Source of the DNA: Gammaproteobacteria bacterium
Lineage (GTDB): Bacteria; Pseudomonadota; Gammaproteobacteria; Enterobacterales; Kangiellaceae
NCBI GenBank assembly: GCA_013373545.1
Contig: JABXHQ010000058.1
Span: 1-54,075, forward strand
DNA length: 54,075 bases
Direction: 5' to 3'
Shown: positions 9,502 to 17,159 of the stretch, in pieces
Numbering within the stretch: position 1 is the first letter of the stretch
How the letters are laid out: each line of letters begins with the position of its first letter
Translations under genes and position numbers: made by a program
Notes under the pieces: generated by a model
The model's database searches: none
The model's input: only the letters and a program-made list of their open reading frames with translations
Told to the model about the DNA's origin: nothing

Positions 9502-9560
9502 GGCCACAATGCGAGCGGCGCTAAAATTCGTTTTGGGTGCTGCTAGCTGCCGCTTCAGGA

Positions 9561-10076
9561 CTAGGCAATTTCTTCAAAGAACCAACCGGCAAATTCGTGA
9601 CGTCCGCTCACTCCTGCCTTGCCGTAGATATTCGATGCTTGCTGGCGGGTCGACTTTTCTTTTACTCCGCGCAGTAACGCAATTTCACTAAGGCTTAATC
9701 CTTTTAGTAACAGAAAGCCAATTTCTTGCTCACTGTCGGTCAATTGCCATTGACTAAATTGTTCGGAAATCGTCGCGCTGTAATCCTTACGTGATTGTTG
9801 CATGGCTTCTGATTGTTGTTGATGCAAGCGTTGTATATTGTGTAGTTCACCGCGAATGGCCTGTATCTTTTGCTGACTCGCCAATAACTTGCGTACCAGT
9901 ACCGCAATAATCGATAAGAAAATGGCCACCATTATCGACTCTTCGATGATATGAGTCAGGGATGAACCTTCGAGTAAGTCTGAATAAATGTCCACAATAT
10001 TGAAAGCGACTAATAATGTAAAAAAGACAATGGTGAGTTTTAGCCGGCTAAAATAGTTAAGCGCAAAGTTGATCAT
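9561..10076 (-). CDS. Membrane-anchored LuxR-type HTH regulator
   Basis: A 171-residue protein with two N-terminal membrane helices (about residues 12-32 and 45-65), a coiled coil around 70-105, and a C-terminal LuxR/GerE-type helix-turn-helix (LTDSEQEIGFLLLKGLS, SEIALLRGVKEKSTRQQ, then YGKAGVSGRHEFAGW). There is no receiver domain, so any signal is likely sensed in the membrane or by the short periplasmic loop. It is divergent from the thioredoxin-DUF4266-DUF3570-ApbE cassette, and the shared intergenic region carries a perfect inverted repeat at 10209-10232. It is therefore the likely regulator of that cassette, by inference from position. Confidence 0.8.
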   Translation of the reverse strand: MINFALNYFSRLKLTIVFFTLLVAFNIVDIYSDLLEGSSLTHIIEESIMVAIFLSIIAVLVRKLLASQQKIQAIRGELHNIQRLHQQQSEAMQQSRKDYSATISEQFSQWQLTDSEQEIGFLLLKGLSLSEIALLRGVKEKSTRQQASNIYGKAGVSGRHEFAGWFFEEIA

Positions 10077-10194
10077 GTCGGTTCCTAGTTCTTTTGCTAT
10101 GGCTTAGAGCTTTCTTCGCGCCATTGGTTCTTCGCTCAGGCAAAAAAAATCTATTGCCATAAGTTATTGTTATTTAATGTAAAATTTTTTGAGT

Positions 10195-10232
10195 GGGCAT
10201 ATGTCCAATAGCTAAATCGCTAAATTTAGCTA
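10195..10232. promoter_or_regulatory. Candidate operator: paired inverted repeats in the redox-cassette control region
   Basis: TAGCTAAAT at 10209-10217 and ATTTAGCTA at 10224-10232 form a perfect 9-base inverted repeat with a 6-base spacer, suited to a dimeric DNA-binding protein. Next to it, GGGCATATGTCC at 10195-10206 is an imperfect palindrome. Both lie in the 214 bases between the HTH regulator and the thioredoxin gene. There is no T-run after the arms, so a terminator is unlikely. No clear sigma-70 promoter could be fitted on either strand. Confidence 0.45.
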
Positions 10233-10290
10233 TGGTTGTCACAATGGTTTAAGTATAACGAAATTTTTGAGAAAAAGAGGAGTGCTGCGG

Positions 10291-10776
10291 TTGTTATTGA
10301 AGCGAAATTTACTGCGTCTGCTGTGGAGCACGACGCTTGTTCTGGGTAGTTGGGCCAATAGTGTCAGTGCCGATGCTGTGCAAACCTTACAGCAGCAACT
10401 ACAACAAGCACATGGCAAGGTGGTTTACTTGGATTTTTGGGCCTCTTGGTGCAAGCCATGTCGCTACTCTTTTCCTTGGATGAATGAAATGAAAGCGAAA
10501 TACGAATCTGAAGGACTGGTAGTGATTACAGTGAATTTGGATAAAGACGCTGAGTTAGCCCGTCAGTTCTTGCAAGAAAACCCGGCCGACTTTGCCATCT
10601 TATACGATCCCGAAGGTGCTACCGCGAAGAAGTATAAACTCAAGGGTATGCCGATGAGCTTTGTATTTAACCGTAGTGGCCAACCTGTTTCGGGTCATGT
10701 TGGGTTTAATGATAGTAAAAAAGCCGAATATGAAGCCGAGCTGGTCAAGTGGCTGGCAGTGAAAAACACTGATTAA
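10291..10776 (+). CDS. TlpA-like exported thioredoxin-fold protein
   Basis: A periplasmic thioredoxin-fold oxidoreductase of about 160 residues. The active site is WASWCKPC within LDFWASWCKPCRYSFPWM. A signal peptide is present (KRNLLRLLW, hydrophobic stretch, cleavage near VSADA). The start is inferred: AGAGGAG at 10276-10282 points to TTG at 10291 (or TTG 10297) rather than the earlier TTG at 10267. Downstream are an early GMPMSFVFN segment, the cis-Pro loop (MPMS), and a lysine-rich C-terminus. As first gene of the cassette it most likely reduces or maintains cysteines in an exported partner, for which the CxC-ending lipoprotein encoded next is the obvious candidate. Confidence 0.85.
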   Translation: MLLKRNLLRLLWSTTLVLGSWANSVSADAVQTLQQQLQQAHGKVVYLDFWASWCKPCRYSFPWMNEMKAKYESEGLVVITVNLDKDAELARQFLQENPADFAILYDPEGATAKKYKLKGMPMSFVFNRSGQPVSGHVGFNDSKKAEYEAELVKWLAVKNTD

Positions 10777-10811
10777 GTCTAAGTTAGTTCGACACAAGAG
10801 AGGTTAAGAGA

Positions 10812-11042
10812 GTGAGAATTCTTGTAGTAACAAAAATAGTGATCCTGAGCGCCGCTTTTATTGCGCTCAGTGGGTGCAGTTCACTGGGTGTCGAGCCATG
10901 GGAGCGCGACCTCTTAGCAAAGCCGCAAATGGCGATAATATCCGACCCGATAGAAGCCGGTTTAGATGATCATATTTATTTTTCCAAAGAAGCGACCAGC
11001 GGAGGCCGTAGTTTTGCGGGAGGAGGTTGTGGATGCAACTAA
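10812..11042 (+). CDS. DUF4266 small lipoprotein with C-terminal Gly-Cys motif
   Basis: A 76-residue lipoprotein starting at GTG 10812 behind GAGAGG/AAGAGAG purine runs. The lipobox LSGC places the lipidated cysteine at residue 22; serine at +2 favours the outer membrane. The mature part is only 55 residues: a conserved-looking VEPWERDLLAKPQM stretch, a DDHIYFSKEAT segment, then a Gly-rich tail ending GGGCGCN with C73 and C75. The family is known to me only as DUF4266, found beside DUF3570, ApbE-like and thioredoxin genes. The CxC tail suggests a site for metal, disulfide or covalent modification; this is inference. Its final codons overlap the next gene. Confidence 0.85.
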   Translation: MRILVVTKIVILSAAFIALSGCSSLGVEPWERDLLAKPQMAIISDPIEAGLDDHIYFSKEATSGGRSFAGGGCGCN

Positions 11043-12352
11043 ATAATCAACAGGCTTCAAAACGACGCACCATGCGACCAATTGCTGGGGCCATTACGGC
11101 GGCTTCTTGTGCGTTACTTGGACCGGCAGCGACGGCGGCTGATGGAGACTTTTGGGACTTTTCTGAGAAGTGGCGGTTTGACAGCGGCTTCCTATATTAC
11201 GGTGAAACCGATCGTGTCTCAGCGGTGGAAGGGGTTTTTAGTGCGACTCGCGAAGCAGACGTGAATGATATCTTTAACTTTAAAGTGGTATTAGACTCCT
11301 TGACCGGAGCGTCGCCGTCAGGTGCGGTTGCACAACCAGGTGTGCAAACCTTTACTCGGCCTTCTGGGCGCGGTCAGTATGATGTTATGGCGGGCGATAT
11401 TCCGCTGGATGACACGTTTCGTGATACTCGGTTGCAGATGAATGCTCAGTGGACGAAACCTGCTTGGCAAGATGTGACCAGTAGCTATGGTGTGCATTTC
11501 TCGAAAGAGTACGACTATCTTTCACTCGGATTAAACGGCAGCTTGGCGTTTGACTTTAACCAAAAGAACTCGACTTTTTCGGCAGGATTATCCTACGCTT
11601 CGGATACTTATGAGCCAGAAGGTGGTATTCCACTAGCCTTCGCCGAGATGGTGATTGATCAAGGACAGCCAGATTTTCAAACAGAATTTGATGCGACGCG
11701 CATCGACAGTAGCGACACCCGAACCACGACCGATTTATTGCTGGGGTGGACGCAAATTATCAATCGTACAACGATAATGCAGCTGAATTATTCTTACTCG
11801 AATGTCGATGGTTATCTAACCGACCCCTTTAAAATTTTCTCGGTTGTGGATGGCAACGGCGTTAGTCTTGAGCAGCGCTATGAAAAACGTCCAGACAGTC
11901 GCACTAAACACAGTGTGTTCGCGCAAGTGAAACATCATTTCGATGAGTCGGTGGCGGATGTTTCGTTACGCTTGATGACGGATGATTGGGAAATCGATTC
12001 GACGACGGTTGAGTACAAGCATTATTTTTGGCTGAGTGATAATCACTACATAGAGCCGCAATTCCGCTTTTATCAACAATCGGCCGCCGAATTCTATAAA
12101 CCTTATTGGCAGTCGTCCGAGCCATTGCCAGAGTATGCCTCTGCGGATATTCGCCTAGGTGCATTTAGTGCCTACACTATCGGCTTAAAGTATGGTTGGA
12201 AAACGGCTGGTGGCAATGACATGGCGGTGCGCTTGTCGTATTATCAACAAGTCGCCGATGACGAGATCGGTGTTCATCCGGGCGTGTTAAATGACTTGGA
12301 AATATATCCCGATTTAGACGCTGTGTTTTTACAAGTAACGTATTCATTTTAA
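11033..12352 (+). CDS. DUF3570 predicted outer-membrane beta-barrel
   Basis: A 439-residue exported protein. The ATG at 11033 is chosen because AGGAGG at 11021-11026 lies six bases upstream; an in-frame TTG at 11027 is too close to it. A signal peptide runs to about ATAADG. The rest alternates amphipathic strands and ends in VFLQVTYSF, with the C-terminal phenylalanine typical of Bam-inserted barrels. The DUF3570 family has no established function. The ribosome-binding site is made from the Gly codons of the DUF4266 tail, so the two proteins are translationally linked and probably work together at the outer membrane. Confidence 0.85.
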   Translation: MQLNNQQASKRRTMRPIAGAITAASCALLGPAATAADGDFWDFSEKWRFDSGFLYYGETDRVSAVEGVFSATREADVNDIFNFKVVLDSLTGASPSGAVAQPGVQTFTRPSGRGQYDVMAGDIPLDDTFRDTRLQMNAQWTKPAWQDVTSSYGVHFSKEYDYLSLGLNGSLAFDFNQKNSTFSAGLSYASDTYEPEGGIPLAFAEMVIDQGQPDFQTEFDATRIDSSDTRTTTDLLLGWTQIINRTTIMQLNYSYSNVDGYLTDPFKIFSVVDGNGVSLEQRYEKRPDSRTKHSVFAQVKHHFDESVADVSLRLMTDDWEIDSTTVEYKHYFWLSDNHYIEPQFRFYQQSAAEFYKPYWQSSEPLPEYASADIRLGAFSAYTIGLKYGWKTAGGNDMAVRLSYYQQVADDEIGVHPGVLNDLEIYPDLDAVFLQVTYSF

Positions 12353-12355
12353 CAT

Positions 12356-13237
12356 TTGACTATACGACTGACAGAAACTGATTTTGGCTATACCGGCCGC
12401 TTTGATGCGATGGCGAGTCCTTGTGAGTGTTTAATCGAAAGCAAGGATATTGCCACCGCGCGTGCGGTGATGCAGCTTGTTAGTCAAGAAACCGCACGTA
12501 TCGAGCAGAAATACAGTCGTTATCGACAAGATAATTTATGCTTTCAGATTAATCACAGTAACGGCGCTTCCGTCCCCATTGACTCCGAGACTTACCAGCT
12601 TTTGTTGTTCGCCGATAGCTGCTTTAAAAGTAGTGATGGCCTGTTCGATATTACTTCAGGTGTGCTACGTAAAGTTTGGCACTTTCAACCCGGCGCGACG
12701 CTTCCCACGCAAGCGCAAATTGCTACGTTGTTGCCGTATATAGGTTGGTCTAAGGTAACTTTTTCCGAGCACCATGTTTGTTTGCCGCCTGGGTTTGAAA
12801 TCGACTTTGGCGGGATTGGTAAAGAGTACGCCGTGGACCGCTGCGCCCAAATTCTTTCGCATCATTTTCCCGCTTTAGCCGTTTTGCTTAACTTTGGTGG
12901 TGACCTGCGCACTACGATTGCACCGCAAACGCGCGTCGCTTGGCACATTGGGGTTGATTGTAAAGTACCTGACCTAACGCGCATGGTTGAGCTGCGCAGT
13001 GGTGGTGTCTGTACCAGTGGCAGTACCGAACGATATTTAATGGTTGATGGTAAGCGTTACAGTCATATTTTAAATCCGCAAACCGGTTATGCCGTTAGTG
13101 ATGCTCCATTAACGGTAACGGTTCTCTCTGATCAATGTTTAAGTAGCGGTTTACTTGCAACTTTAGCAATGCTGCATGGCCAAGATGCCGAGGCATTTTT
13201 GCAGCAGCAAGCAGTAAAATATTTTATCCAGTGGTAA
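12356..13237 (+). CDS. ApbE-like protein (FAD:protein FMN transferase family), divergent
   Basis: A 293-residue ApbE-family protein starting at TTG 12356, three bases after the barrel gene. Recognisable blocks are FDAMASPCEC (usual MGT region), DFGGIGKEYAVDR, LLNFGGDLR, GGVCTSGSTER and SHILNPQTGYAVSDAPLTVTV. Typical ApbE proteins attach FMN to a threonine of exported proteins using Mg2+ and FAD. Here no signal peptide or lipobox is visible, the usual HI(I/L)DP motif reads HILNP, and the late metal-site ADALAT region reads SSGLLAT, apparently without its Asp. These changes, judged by eye, raise doubt that it is a standard FMN transferase. It is the last gene of the cassette. Confidence 0.85.
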   Translation: MTIRLTETDFGYTGRFDAMASPCECLIESKDIATARAVMQLVSQETARIEQKYSRYRQDNLCFQINHSNGASVPIDSETYQLLLFADSCFKSSDGLFDITSGVLRKVWHFQPGATLPTQAQIATLLPYIGWSKVTFSEHHVCLPPGFEIDFGGIGKEYAVDRCAQILSHHFPALAVLLNFGGDLRTTIAPQTRVAWHIGVDCKVPDLTRMVELRSGGVCTSGSTERYLMVDGKRYSHILNPQTGYAVSDAPLTVTVLSDQCLSSGLLATLAMLHGQDAEAFLQQQAVKYFIQW

Positions 13238-13368
13238 CTTCGACAACTGACTTGTCCTGGTGCGCGACTAATAAGCTGAGAAAGTGCTACACTGGCAGTA
13301 CTGCTGTGATTTAATTTGAGCGGTGTTGTTTCAAAGCTCTTTCTTCAGTTTAAGTGCAAGAGGTTAAT

Positions 13369-14361
13369 ATGAAAATAGCGCTGTTTAGTTGTAAACCTTA
13401 TGACCGTGATTATTTTTCCGCAGCCTTTGCTAATTCAGATTATCAACTGGACTTTTTTACCGCGGCGTGTGATGAACAGTCGGCCGCAATAGCGGCAAAT
13501 TATTCAGCGATTTGTGTCTTTGTTAATGATCGTCTCAACGCCGATGTTTTACGTGTTTTAGCCGCCGGTAAAACACGCTACATTGCTTTACGCTGCGCGG
13601 GTTACAATAACTTAGATATTGCCGTGGCCAAGCAACTTGGATTTAAGTGTGCTCGAGTTCCCGATTATTCTCCCGCAGCAGTGGCTGAGCATGTGCTGGC
13701 GTTATTACTAACTTTATACCGCTCAACCCATAAAGCTTACAACCGTGTGCGGGAAGGTAACTTTTCTTTATTTGGGCTGCAGGGGCAAGAAATTCGCGGC
13801 AAAACGGTTGGCATTATCGGGACGGGCAAAATCGGTAGAGTGACCGCTGAAATTTTTCACGGCTTTGGTTGTCAGCTTTTAGGTTATGATATTGCACCGG
13901 ATCATGCTTGGGCGCAAAGCTTAGGGTTACGGTATTGTGAGCAGTCAACGCTCTATCAACAGTCCGATATTATTTCATTGCACTGCCCCTTAACCGCCGA
14001 TAATCATCATATGATTGACGCGCAAGCGCTCAAACAAATGAAGCCAGGGGTTACCTTAATTAATACCAGTCGCGGTGGTCTGCTCGATACCGATGCCGCT
14101 TATCAAGCGTTGAAAGAACGCCATTTAGGCTTCTTAGCCATAGACGTTTACGAGGAAGAAGGTAACTTGTTTTTCGAAGATTTATCGACCGATATTATTA
14201 TGGATGATTTATTTATGCGCTTAACTACTTTCCCGAATGTTTTAATTACCGGTCATCAAGGCTTTTTTACAGAACACGCGCTGATTAATATTGCACGCAC
14301 GACTCGAGACAATATTGTCGCAATGCAAAGTGATAGTGCTTGTGCAGGATTAATTTACTAG
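13369..14361 (+). CDS. ldhA: D-lactate dehydrogenase (fermentative, LdhA type)
   Basis: An NADH-dependent D-2-hydroxyacid dehydrogenase of 330 residues reducing pyruvate to D-lactate. It matches E. coli LdhA through most of its length: RCAGYNNLDIAVAK, the VAEHVLALLLTLYR helix, Rossmann motif GIIGTGKIGR, ISLHCPLTADNHH, INTSRGGLLDTD with catalytic Arg, AIDVYEEE with Glu, and LITGHQGFFTEHAL with catalytic His. The ATG at 13369 has AAGAGG nearby; a GTG at 13354 is a weaker alternative. The gene is monocistronic and converges with the GFA gene, overlapping it by four bases at their stops. Confidence 0.95.
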   Translation: MKIALFSCKPYDRDYFSAAFANSDYQLDFFTAACDEQSAAIAANYSAICVFVNDRLNADVLRVLAAGKTRYIALRCAGYNNLDIAVAKQLGFKCARVPDYSPAAVAEHVLALLLTLYRSTHKAYNRVREGNFSLFGLQGQEIRGKTVGIIGTGKIGRVTAEIFHGFGCQLLGYDIAPDHAWAQSLGLRYCEQSTLYQQSDIISLHCPLTADNHHMIDAQALKQMKPGVTLINTSRGGLLDTDAAYQALKERHLGFLAIDVYEEEGNLFFEDLSTDIIMDDLFMRLTTFPNVLITGHQGFFTEHALINIARTTRDNIVAMQSDSACAGLIY

Positions 14362-14771
14362 GAACGTTTTGCGCGCGGCGGGACCGTGTCATGCTGTACT
14401 AATTCGCAAGCATCAACATACCAAGGTGCTTTTGACTGCCAGAATATATTTCCTTGCGGTTGCATATCGAGGGGATCATCTAAAGTACCGACCGGAACCA
14501 CCACATTACTACCACCTTGCACTAGCCATGGTAACGACGAACCGCAGTGACTACAGAACTGAGTGGCAAAATATTTTGCATCGGGTGCTTCGTAGCGCTG
14601 CACCGCGGCTTCTCCAGTTAACCAAGTAAACTGCTCTGGTGGTACAAATAAGTTTGGTGCAAATGCACTGCCGGTAAATTTACGGCATCTGGAACAATGG
14701 CAGTACTGAAAAATTTTAAACGGAGGCGTAATTTGGTAGGTTACTGTTTGGCATAAGCAAGAGCCTTTCAT
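14358..14771 (-). CDS. GFA family zinc protein (formaldehyde-activating-like)
   Basis: A 137-residue Mss4-fold protein of the glutathione-dependent formaldehyde-activating enzyme family. Zinc ligands are arranged as usual: CLC near the N-terminus, YCHCSRC around residues 23-28, and FCSHCG near 93-96. Most bacterial members have no proven substrate, so the enzyme name should be treated as family-level only. It is the last gene of a minus-strand run, 17 bases after the DUF4442 gene, and its stop overlaps the ldhA stop. Confidence 0.85.
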   Translation of the reverse strand: MKGSCLCQTVTYQITPPFKIFQYCHCSRCRKFTGSAFAPNLFVPPEQFTWLTGEAAVQRYEAPDAKYFATQFCSHCGSSLPWLVQGGSNVVVPVGTLDDPLDMQPQGNIFWQSKAPWYVDACELVQHDTVPPRAKRS

Positions 14772-14788
14772 CGCAGTTGTCTCCGAAG

Positions 14789-15250
14789 TTAAGTTATTTT
14801 GCGTTTTACGTAGAGTTGCTTGGTAACTTTCGCAATCAAATCACCGTTCAGATCAAAAATGTCCACCTCAAATACGGGCTCATGCTTTTCTTGGCTATCA
14901 GCAATGGCTTTTATATCGGCAACCTGTTCGGCGTTGAGCTTAAACTCACAAAACACATCGGTTGTGCCGGGTTTAATATACTTGATTGCCGCGCCTTTAT
15001 CCCAAACGATATAGTCGCGGCCAAGCTGATTGACGAGCATCAAAGCGTAAAAGGGATCGGTCATCGAATATAGTGAACCACCATAAGCGGTCCCAAAATA
15101 ATTGGTGTTGAGTAAACCTTTGCGCAGTTTTACTTTGGCATAGTCCCAGTTATCGCTGATAGTGAGTACTTTCAATCCAGCGCCAAAATAGGGTGGCCAT
15201 AAGTTGAATAAGCGGCGTAGCCATGCAGGCGATAGTTTACGTTTCATCAT
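14789..15250 (-). CDS. DUF4442 hotdog-fold thioesterase-like protein
   Basis: A 153-residue protein resembling DUF4442 / PaaI-like hotdog thioesterases. Visible blocks include LNTNYFGTAYGGSLYSMTDP, where the long central helix and potential catalytic Asp lie, then a strand-rich second half ending FDLNGDLIAKVTKQLYVK. The probable activity is acyl-CoA thioester hydrolysis, unproven. Its start overlaps the 3' end of tatC by 14 bases, so it is translated from the tatABC transcript. Confidence 0.75.
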   Translation of the reverse strand: MMKRKLSPAWLRRLFNLWPPYFGAGLKVLTISDNWDYAKVKLRKGLLNTNYFGTAYGGSLYSMTDPFYALMLVNQLGRDYIVWDKGAAIKYIKPGTTDVFCEFKLNAEQVADIKAIADSQEKHEPVFEVDIFDLNGDLIAKVTKQLYVKRKIT

Positions 15251-16004
15251 TCGAGTCAGCGGGAACTTTTGGTTTAATCCAGATAGAAAATATTAAACCG
15301 AGTTCAAACAGTAACCACATAGGTACCGCTAATAAGGTTTGTGAAATCATATCGGGAGGAGTGAGTAACATACCAATCACAAAAGCCCCGACAATAATGT
15401 ATGGCCGCTTCAAGCGCAGGCTTTCGACGGTGGTTATTCCGCTCCAAATGAGTAGCACGGTGACAATCGGCACTTCAAACGCGACTCCAAAAGCAAAAAA
15501 TAATTTAAGCATAATATTGAGACTGTCCGACATATCTGGAATATACCGAATGCCTTCTGGAATAACGCTCGGGAAAAACTCAAACATTAATGGAAAGACC
15601 ACGAAGTAACAAAATACCATTCCACTGTAAAACAGCACGATGCTGCTGAATAACAGAGGGATCGCTAAGCGTTTTTCATTTTGGTAGAGCGCTGGCGAGA
15701 TAAATGCCCATAACTGATGCAAAATAACCGGTATGGCTAGGAAAAATGCCAATACGAGGGACAGTTTAAAAGGGGTGAAAAAGGGCGCGATCACACTGGT
15801 AGCGACCATTTCACCACCTTCAGGCAAATGTTCCATTAGTGGCTTGGCAATAATTAGGTACAAGTCATTGGCAAAATAGACTAAGCCTAAAAAAATAATC
15901 AAAATGGTCACGACGGCTTTTAGTAGTCTAGAGCGTAACTCGACTAGGTGTGCCAAGATGGGCATTTCACTATCGTTGCTGGTTGATTTTGGGCGGTCGG
16001 TCAT
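15237..16004 (-). CDS. tatC: Sec-independent protein translocase TatC
   Basis: TatC is the six-helix core of the twin-arginine translocase and, with TatB, binds the RR signal peptide. The 255-residue protein shows the cytoplasmic N-terminal HLVELRSRLLKA motif, the periplasmic FF(S/T)P-like region (APFFTPFKLSL), QLWAFISPALYQNEKR, GMVFCYFVVFP, and the FGVAFEVPIV segment with the conserved Glu in a membrane helix. It follows tatB by 19 bases. Confidence 0.95.
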   Translation of the reverse strand: MTDRPKSTSNDSEMPILAHLVELRSRLLKAVVTILIIFLGLVYFANDLYLIIAKPLMEHLPEGGEMVATSVIAPFFTPFKLSLVLAFFLAIPVILHQLWAFISPALYQNEKRLAIPLLFSSIVLFYSGMVFCYFVVFPLMFEFFPSVIPEGIRYIPDMSDSLNIMLKLFFAFGVAFEVPIVTVLLIWSGITTVESLRLKRPYIIVGAFVIGMLLTPPDMISQTLLAVPMWLLFELGLIFSIWIKPKVPADSNDET

Positions 16005-16023
16005 GGCGTAGTCGTACTAGACG

Positions 16024-16452
16024 TTAGTTAGAGGGCGATGGTTTATCGGTATTGCGTGGCAGCGGCTCATACTCGACCGGATCGGCACAACCAGAGGACT
16101 CATCAGGTTCCACAGGTTCAGGTGCGATGGTATTTTCTTGCAACTGTTTTTGGCTATCAAACTCGGCGCGGGTGGCGGCAATTTTTTGCTCTAATTCCTG
16201 TGGCGTTTCGTCCATCACATCACGCTGCATAAAAGCTTCCATCTGCGCTTGTTGCTGCTTAATTTGTTGGCGCAGCTCATCAATTTGCAATTCGCGATCA
16301 ATGTCTTGTTTGAATGAGCTAAAAGTTCGCCGTGCTTTGCCTACCCAGCGGCCAATAGCGCGCGCTGCAACGGGTAGACGCTCGGGACCGAGTACCAGTA
16401 GACCAATAATGGCGACTAGGCATAACTCAAAAAAACCAATATCAAACGGCAT
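16024..16452 (-). CDS. tatB: Sec-independent protein translocase TatB
   Basis: TatB pairs with TatC as the substrate receptor of the twin-arginine pathway. The 142-residue protein has an N-terminal membrane helix (FDIGFFELCLVAIIGLLVLGP) containing the characteristic Glu8 and the GPERLP hinge, an amphipathic helix (AARAIGRWVGKARRTF), a long charged coiled segment rich in Gln, and an acidic Pro-rich tail. The Glu and GPERLP distinguish it from TatA. It starts 10 bases after tatA. Confidence 0.95.
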   Translation of the reverse strand: MPFDIGFFELCLVAIIGLLVLGPERLPVAARAIGRWVGKARRTFSSFKQDIDRELQIDELRQQIKQQQAQMEAFMQRDVMDETPQELEQKIAATRAEFDSQKQLQENTIAPEPVEPDESSGCADPVEYEPLPRNTDKPSPSN

Positions 16453-16462
16453 TACAAAAACC

Positions 16463-16684
16463 TTACGATTGCGACTCTTTATCTTTCGCTTTTTCGGTTA
16501 CTTCGCCATCGATGACTTTTTCTTCATGGGCTAAGTTTTTTTCACTCTCTTCATCATCTTTCATGCCTTTCTTAAAGCCCTTTACCGCTTCGCCCAAATC
16601 GCCGCCAACATTGCGTAACTTTTTGGTACCGAAGAGCAAAACGACAATTAATAAGATAATTAGAATTTGCCACATACTGAACAT
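16463..16684 (-). CDS. tatA: Sec-independent protein translocase TatA
   Basis: TatA oligomers form the transport-competent element of the twin-arginine system. From the ATG at 16684 the protein has 73 residues: an N-terminal membrane helix ([16 protein letters not shown]), the FGTKKL hinge, and the amphipathic helix [18 protein letters not shown], then a charged tail. GGAAG lies about seven bases upstream of this ATG; a longer frame upstream would add an unrelated hydrophilic stretch overlapping hinT and is rejected. It begins 28 bases after the hinT stop. Confidence 0.93.
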   Translation of the reverse strand: MFSMWQILIILLIVVLLFGTKKLRNVGGDLGEAVKGFKKGMKDDEESEKNLAHEEKVIDGEVTEKAKDKESQS

Positions 16685-16712
16685 AAGTTTACTTCCTTCG
16701 TATCTACTTAAA

Positions 16713-17048
16713 TTAGGCAAACGGCATCTTGCCGCCACCTAATACATGAAAATGAATATGAAACACTTCTTGCCCGCCACCTTTGCCAGTATTTAAGACG
16801 GTGCGAAAGCCATCATTGAGTCCAAGCTGCTGCGCCAGCTTCGGGAGGGTTAGCATTATATGTGAAAGCAGCTCGCTATCGGCTGGCTCTGCTTCATTTA
16901 GGCTGGCGATGTGTTTTCTAGGGACGACCAAAACATGAGTGGGTGCTTTGGGCGCAATGTCGTTGAACACCACGATATGCTCGTCTTGATAGACTTGTGT
17001 AGACGGGATCTCGCCGGCTATGATTTTACAAAAAAGGCAATCACTCAT
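16713..17048 (-). CDS. hinT: HIT-family purine nucleoside phosphoramidase HinT
   Basis: A 111-residue HIT protein that hydrolyses AMP-lysine and other phosphoramidates. The histidine triad is HIHFHVLGG near the C-terminus, preceded by GQEVFH; the N-terminus begins [13 protein letters not shown], typical for HinT/PKCI relatives. It is set between ubiB and tatA, 111 bases downstream of ubiB's stop side, and may share their transcript. Confidence 0.92.
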   Translation of the reverse strand: MSDCLFCKIIAGEIPSTQVYQDEHIVVFNDIAPKAPTHVLVVPRKHIASLNEAEPADSELLSHIMLTLPKLAQQLGLNDGFRTVLNTGKGGGQEVFHIHFHVLGGGKMPFA

Positions 17049-17159
17049 GGTTATTCCTATTCGCCTCGGTTATTAATCAACGTTAGTGCATGGATAATAG
17101 CAAGTTTAGGGGTTCTGTAGGATGAATGTCTACGCAAAAAGTGCTGATTCGTGCACGAG

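Noticed and set aside
10812-11042. DUF4266 lipoprotein as a standard ApbE (FMN) acceptor
   Set aside because: The usual acceptor context D-x-x-(S/T)-G-A-T is not present; SKEATSGG is only loosely similar, so a flavin site is not claimed.
13295-13304. GCAGTACTGC, a perfect 10-base palindrome ahead of ldhA
   Set aside because: Too short to be significant alone, with no repeats or promoter spacing to support it; could be checked in relatives.
16052-16534. Open reading frame of 160 codons antisense to tatB and tatA
   Set aside because: The Ser/Cys-rich translation is an opposite-strand shadow of two secure genes.
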